Shown: positions 6,159 to 7,371 of the stretch, one piece after another | Position numbering within the stretch: position 1 is the first letter of the stretch | Layout: every line of letters begins with the position of its first letter | Assembly (NCBI GenBank): GCA_031274845.1 | Contig: JAISPN010000198.1 | Location: forward strand, 1 to 7,371 | DNA from: Acidobacteriaceae bacterium | Lineage (GTDB): Bacteria > Acidobacteriota > Vicinamibacteria > Vicinamibacterales > CAVVIG01 | Direction of reading: 5' to 3' | Length of the DNA stretch: 7,371 bases | Made by a program: the position numbers and the translations under genes | The notes under the pieces: model-generated | What the model saw: only the letters and a program-made list of their open reading frames with translations | Databases searched by the model: none | What the model was told of the DNA's origin: nothing

Positions 6159-7180
6159 CAACGCGCCTCGGCCGCGCGTACGGCGGCGTCGGCGGCAATC
6201 GCCTCTTCGAGTTCGCGTTCGCTGACGGTCGCCGTACCGCGCTTCATCACCACAAGGCCGCCGGCATAATTCGCCAGGTGCGCCGCTTCCACACACGACG
6301 CGCCTGCCGCCAACGCCAATGCCAACGTGGCAATCACCGTGTCGCCCGCGCCCGTGACATCCGTGACCTCGTCCGAGCCGACGATGGGAATGTGGACCGT
6401 CTTCTCGCGCGGCTCGAAAAGCGCCATGCCGCGGCTGCCGCGCGTCACGAGCAACGCTTCCATTTTCGTCTTGCGCAAGAGCGTCCGGCCGGCACGCTCC
6501 AGCACGTCGAGGTCGTCGTTGATGCGAATGCCCAACGCCTGCTCGACTTCCGATTCGTTCGGCGTGCAGGTCGTGAGCCCCGCGTAGTCGAGCAGACGGT
6601 ACCGGCTGTCGACGAGGATCGGCGTTCGCCGACCATTCCGGGTGTACGCGCGCGACAACATCCCGGCCAGCGCCGGCGTAATCAGACCGGAACCGTAATC
6701 GGAAAGAAGGATCGCATCGACGTCGCCGCTGGCGTCGACGAGCTTCTTCGCAAACGCGGCGCTGACCTCTTCGCTGACGGGCCACGCCGTCTCGCGATCG
6801 ATCCGGACCACCTGCTGCTTCGCCGAGTGCACGCCACCCGCGAGAATCCGCGTCTTGACCGGCGTCAGGTAGCTTGACGACCGCACGACCTGACGGCGAT
6901 CGACGCGCGACGGAAACGCTGCCAGCAACCGGCGTCCTTCCGGATCGGCGCCAACCAGACCGGCGAGGCTGACGCGACCGCCAAGCGCCGCGACGTTATT
7001 GGCAGCGTTCCCGGCGCCGCCCGGCACGACCTCGGTGGCGTCGTACTTCAGAATCAGCACCGGCGCTTCGCGCGAGACGCGGTTCACCTCGCCGTAGATG
7101 AACTCGTCGGCGATGAGATCGCCCACCACCAGCACGCGACGTGTACGAAATTCGTGGATGAGTGAAAGAAGACGTGTCAT
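6158..7180 (-). CDS. rfaE1: D-glycero-beta-D-manno-heptose-7-phosphate kinase
   Basis: This PfkB/ribokinase-family enzyme phosphorylates heptose-7-phosphate at carbon 1 to the 1,7-bisphosphate, the step before the GmhB phosphatase. It corresponds to the N-terminal half of E. coli HldE. The 340-residue product carries VVGDLIADEFIYGEVNRVSREAPV (18-41), the first PfkB signature GGAGNAANNVAALGG (54-68), the TPNESE motif (206-211) and the second signature DVTGAGDT (274-281) with the catalytic base Asp280. ATG 7180 overlaps the stop of the upstream phosphatase as ATGA and gives the usual family start; no clear Shine-Dalgarno is visible, so translation is probably coupled. The stop overlaps rfaE2 by one base, so both activities are made side by side from separate genes. 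Confidence 0.96.
   Translation of the reverse strand: MTRLLSLIHEFRTRRVLVVGDLIADEFIYGEVNRVSREAPVLILKYDATEVVPGGAGNAANNVAALGGRVSLAGLVGADPEGRRLLAAFPSRVDRRQVVRSSSYLTPVKTRILAGGVHSAKQQVVRIDRETAWPVSEEVSAAFAKKLVDASGDVDAILLSDYGSGLITPALAGMLSRAYTRNGRRTPILVDSRYRLLDYAGLTTCTPNESEVEQALGIRINDDLDVLERAGRTLLRKTKMEALLVTRGSRGMALFEPREKTVHIPIVGSDEVTDVTGAGDTVIATLALALAAGASCVEAAHLANYAGGLVVMKRGTATVSERELEEAIAADAAVRAAEAR
6166..6169 (-). promoter_or_regulatory. Shine-Dalgarno of rfaE2
   Basis: GAGG on the minus strand lies 7 nt before ATG 6158, inside the last codons of rfaE1. It fixes the rfaE2 start and shows that re-initiation at the TGATG junction is helped by a ribosome-binding site. Confidence 0.6.
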
Positions 7181-7371
7181 GGCTTGGCCAGCGCATGGCG
7201 CCGGAGATTCACATCGGCAAGCACCCAGCTTGCCGCTTCGACAAGGTTGTTCACGATGGCATCGGCCGTGACGCCAGACGGCGGCTGCTGTTCCACCGCC
7301 GCGCCGTAGCCGGTCCGCACCAGAATGCCTTTGCCACCGATGCGGCGCGCCAACTCTACATCCAGCCAGCG
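7177..7371 (-). CDS. gmhB: HAD phosphatase, probable heptose 1,7-bisphosphate 7-phosphatase, C-terminal 64 residues (5' end outside window)
   Basis: The open frame enters at the window edge and ends at TGA 7179-7177. The visible tail begins RWLDVELARRIGGKGILVRTGYG, the last HAD motif (normally preceded by GD), where the acidic residues bind magnesium, followed by a helical end with ADAIVNNLVEAASWVLAD. GmhB removes the 7-phosphate from heptose-1,7-bisphosphate to give the substrate of the adenylyltransferase. The ATGA overlap with rfaE1 and the heptose gene set make GmhB the best reading. A related histidinol-phosphate-type HAD phosphatase cannot be excluded from 64 residues, as the catalytic DxD motif is outside the window. 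Confidence 0.82.
   Translation of the reverse strand, partial: RWLDVELARRIGGKGILVRTGYGAAVEQQPPSGVTADAIVNNLVEAASWVLADVNLRRHALAKP

Noticed and set aside
5670..6785. Long 371-codon minus frame that includes rfaE2
   Set aside because: Only the last 162 codons match a family. The part above 6158 is Arg-rich out-of-frame reading of rfaE1, so the start is set at ATG 6158.

Overview
The window is a GC-rich bacterial chromosome segment. Every supportable gene lies on the minus strand, so transcription runs from high to low coordinates. A heptose-LPS pathway indicates a Gram-negative envelope. The order holB, PSP1/RicT-family gene, pdxA, smpB and the protein wording suggest Acidobacteriota, perhaps a Vicinamibacteria-type lineage. 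That placement is inference from memory of such sequences, not a search.

Region A (7371 to 4078) is a tight envelope-sugar operon: the 3' end of a gmhB-like HAD phosphatase, rfaE1 (heptose-7-phosphate kinase), rfaE2 (heptose-1-phosphate adenylyltransferase), a family 9 (heptosyltransferase-like) glycosyltransferase, and a small membrane methyltransferase of the isoprenylcysteine/phospholipid methyltransferase type. Genes overlap by 4, 1 and 8 nt or are 4 nt apart. Together the first three make ADP-activated heptose, which the glycosyltransferase would transfer to lipid A-core.

Region B (4077 to 3894) holds tandem tRNA genes, tRNA-Val(UAC) then tRNA-Asp(GUC). The tRNA-Val gene begins on the base after the methyltransferase stop codon. 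A perfect TATAAT box lies inside the 3' end of the methyltransferase coding sequence at promoter distance. An 8-bp inverted repeat begins in the 3' end of tRNA-Asp.

Region C (3804 to 592) is a housekeeping run: holB (clamp-loader delta prime), a PSP1/RicT (YaaT) family gene with a cysteine-rich tail, pdxA (vitamin B6 synthesis) and smpB (trans-translation). The last three are translationally coupled or overlapping. Region D (578 to the window edge) is the N-terminal half of a DegT/DnrJ/EryC1 sugar aminotransferase, cut two bases after residue 192.

I see no mobile element, CRISPR array or clearly foreign gene, and no gene-free stretch longer than about 90 bases apart from the tRNA pair. I found no evidence for a wholly new system. 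The most interesting points are the promoter embedded in a coding end before the tRNAs, the 12-cysteine C-terminus of the RicT-like protein, the shortened PdxA, and the intact Walker A of HolB.
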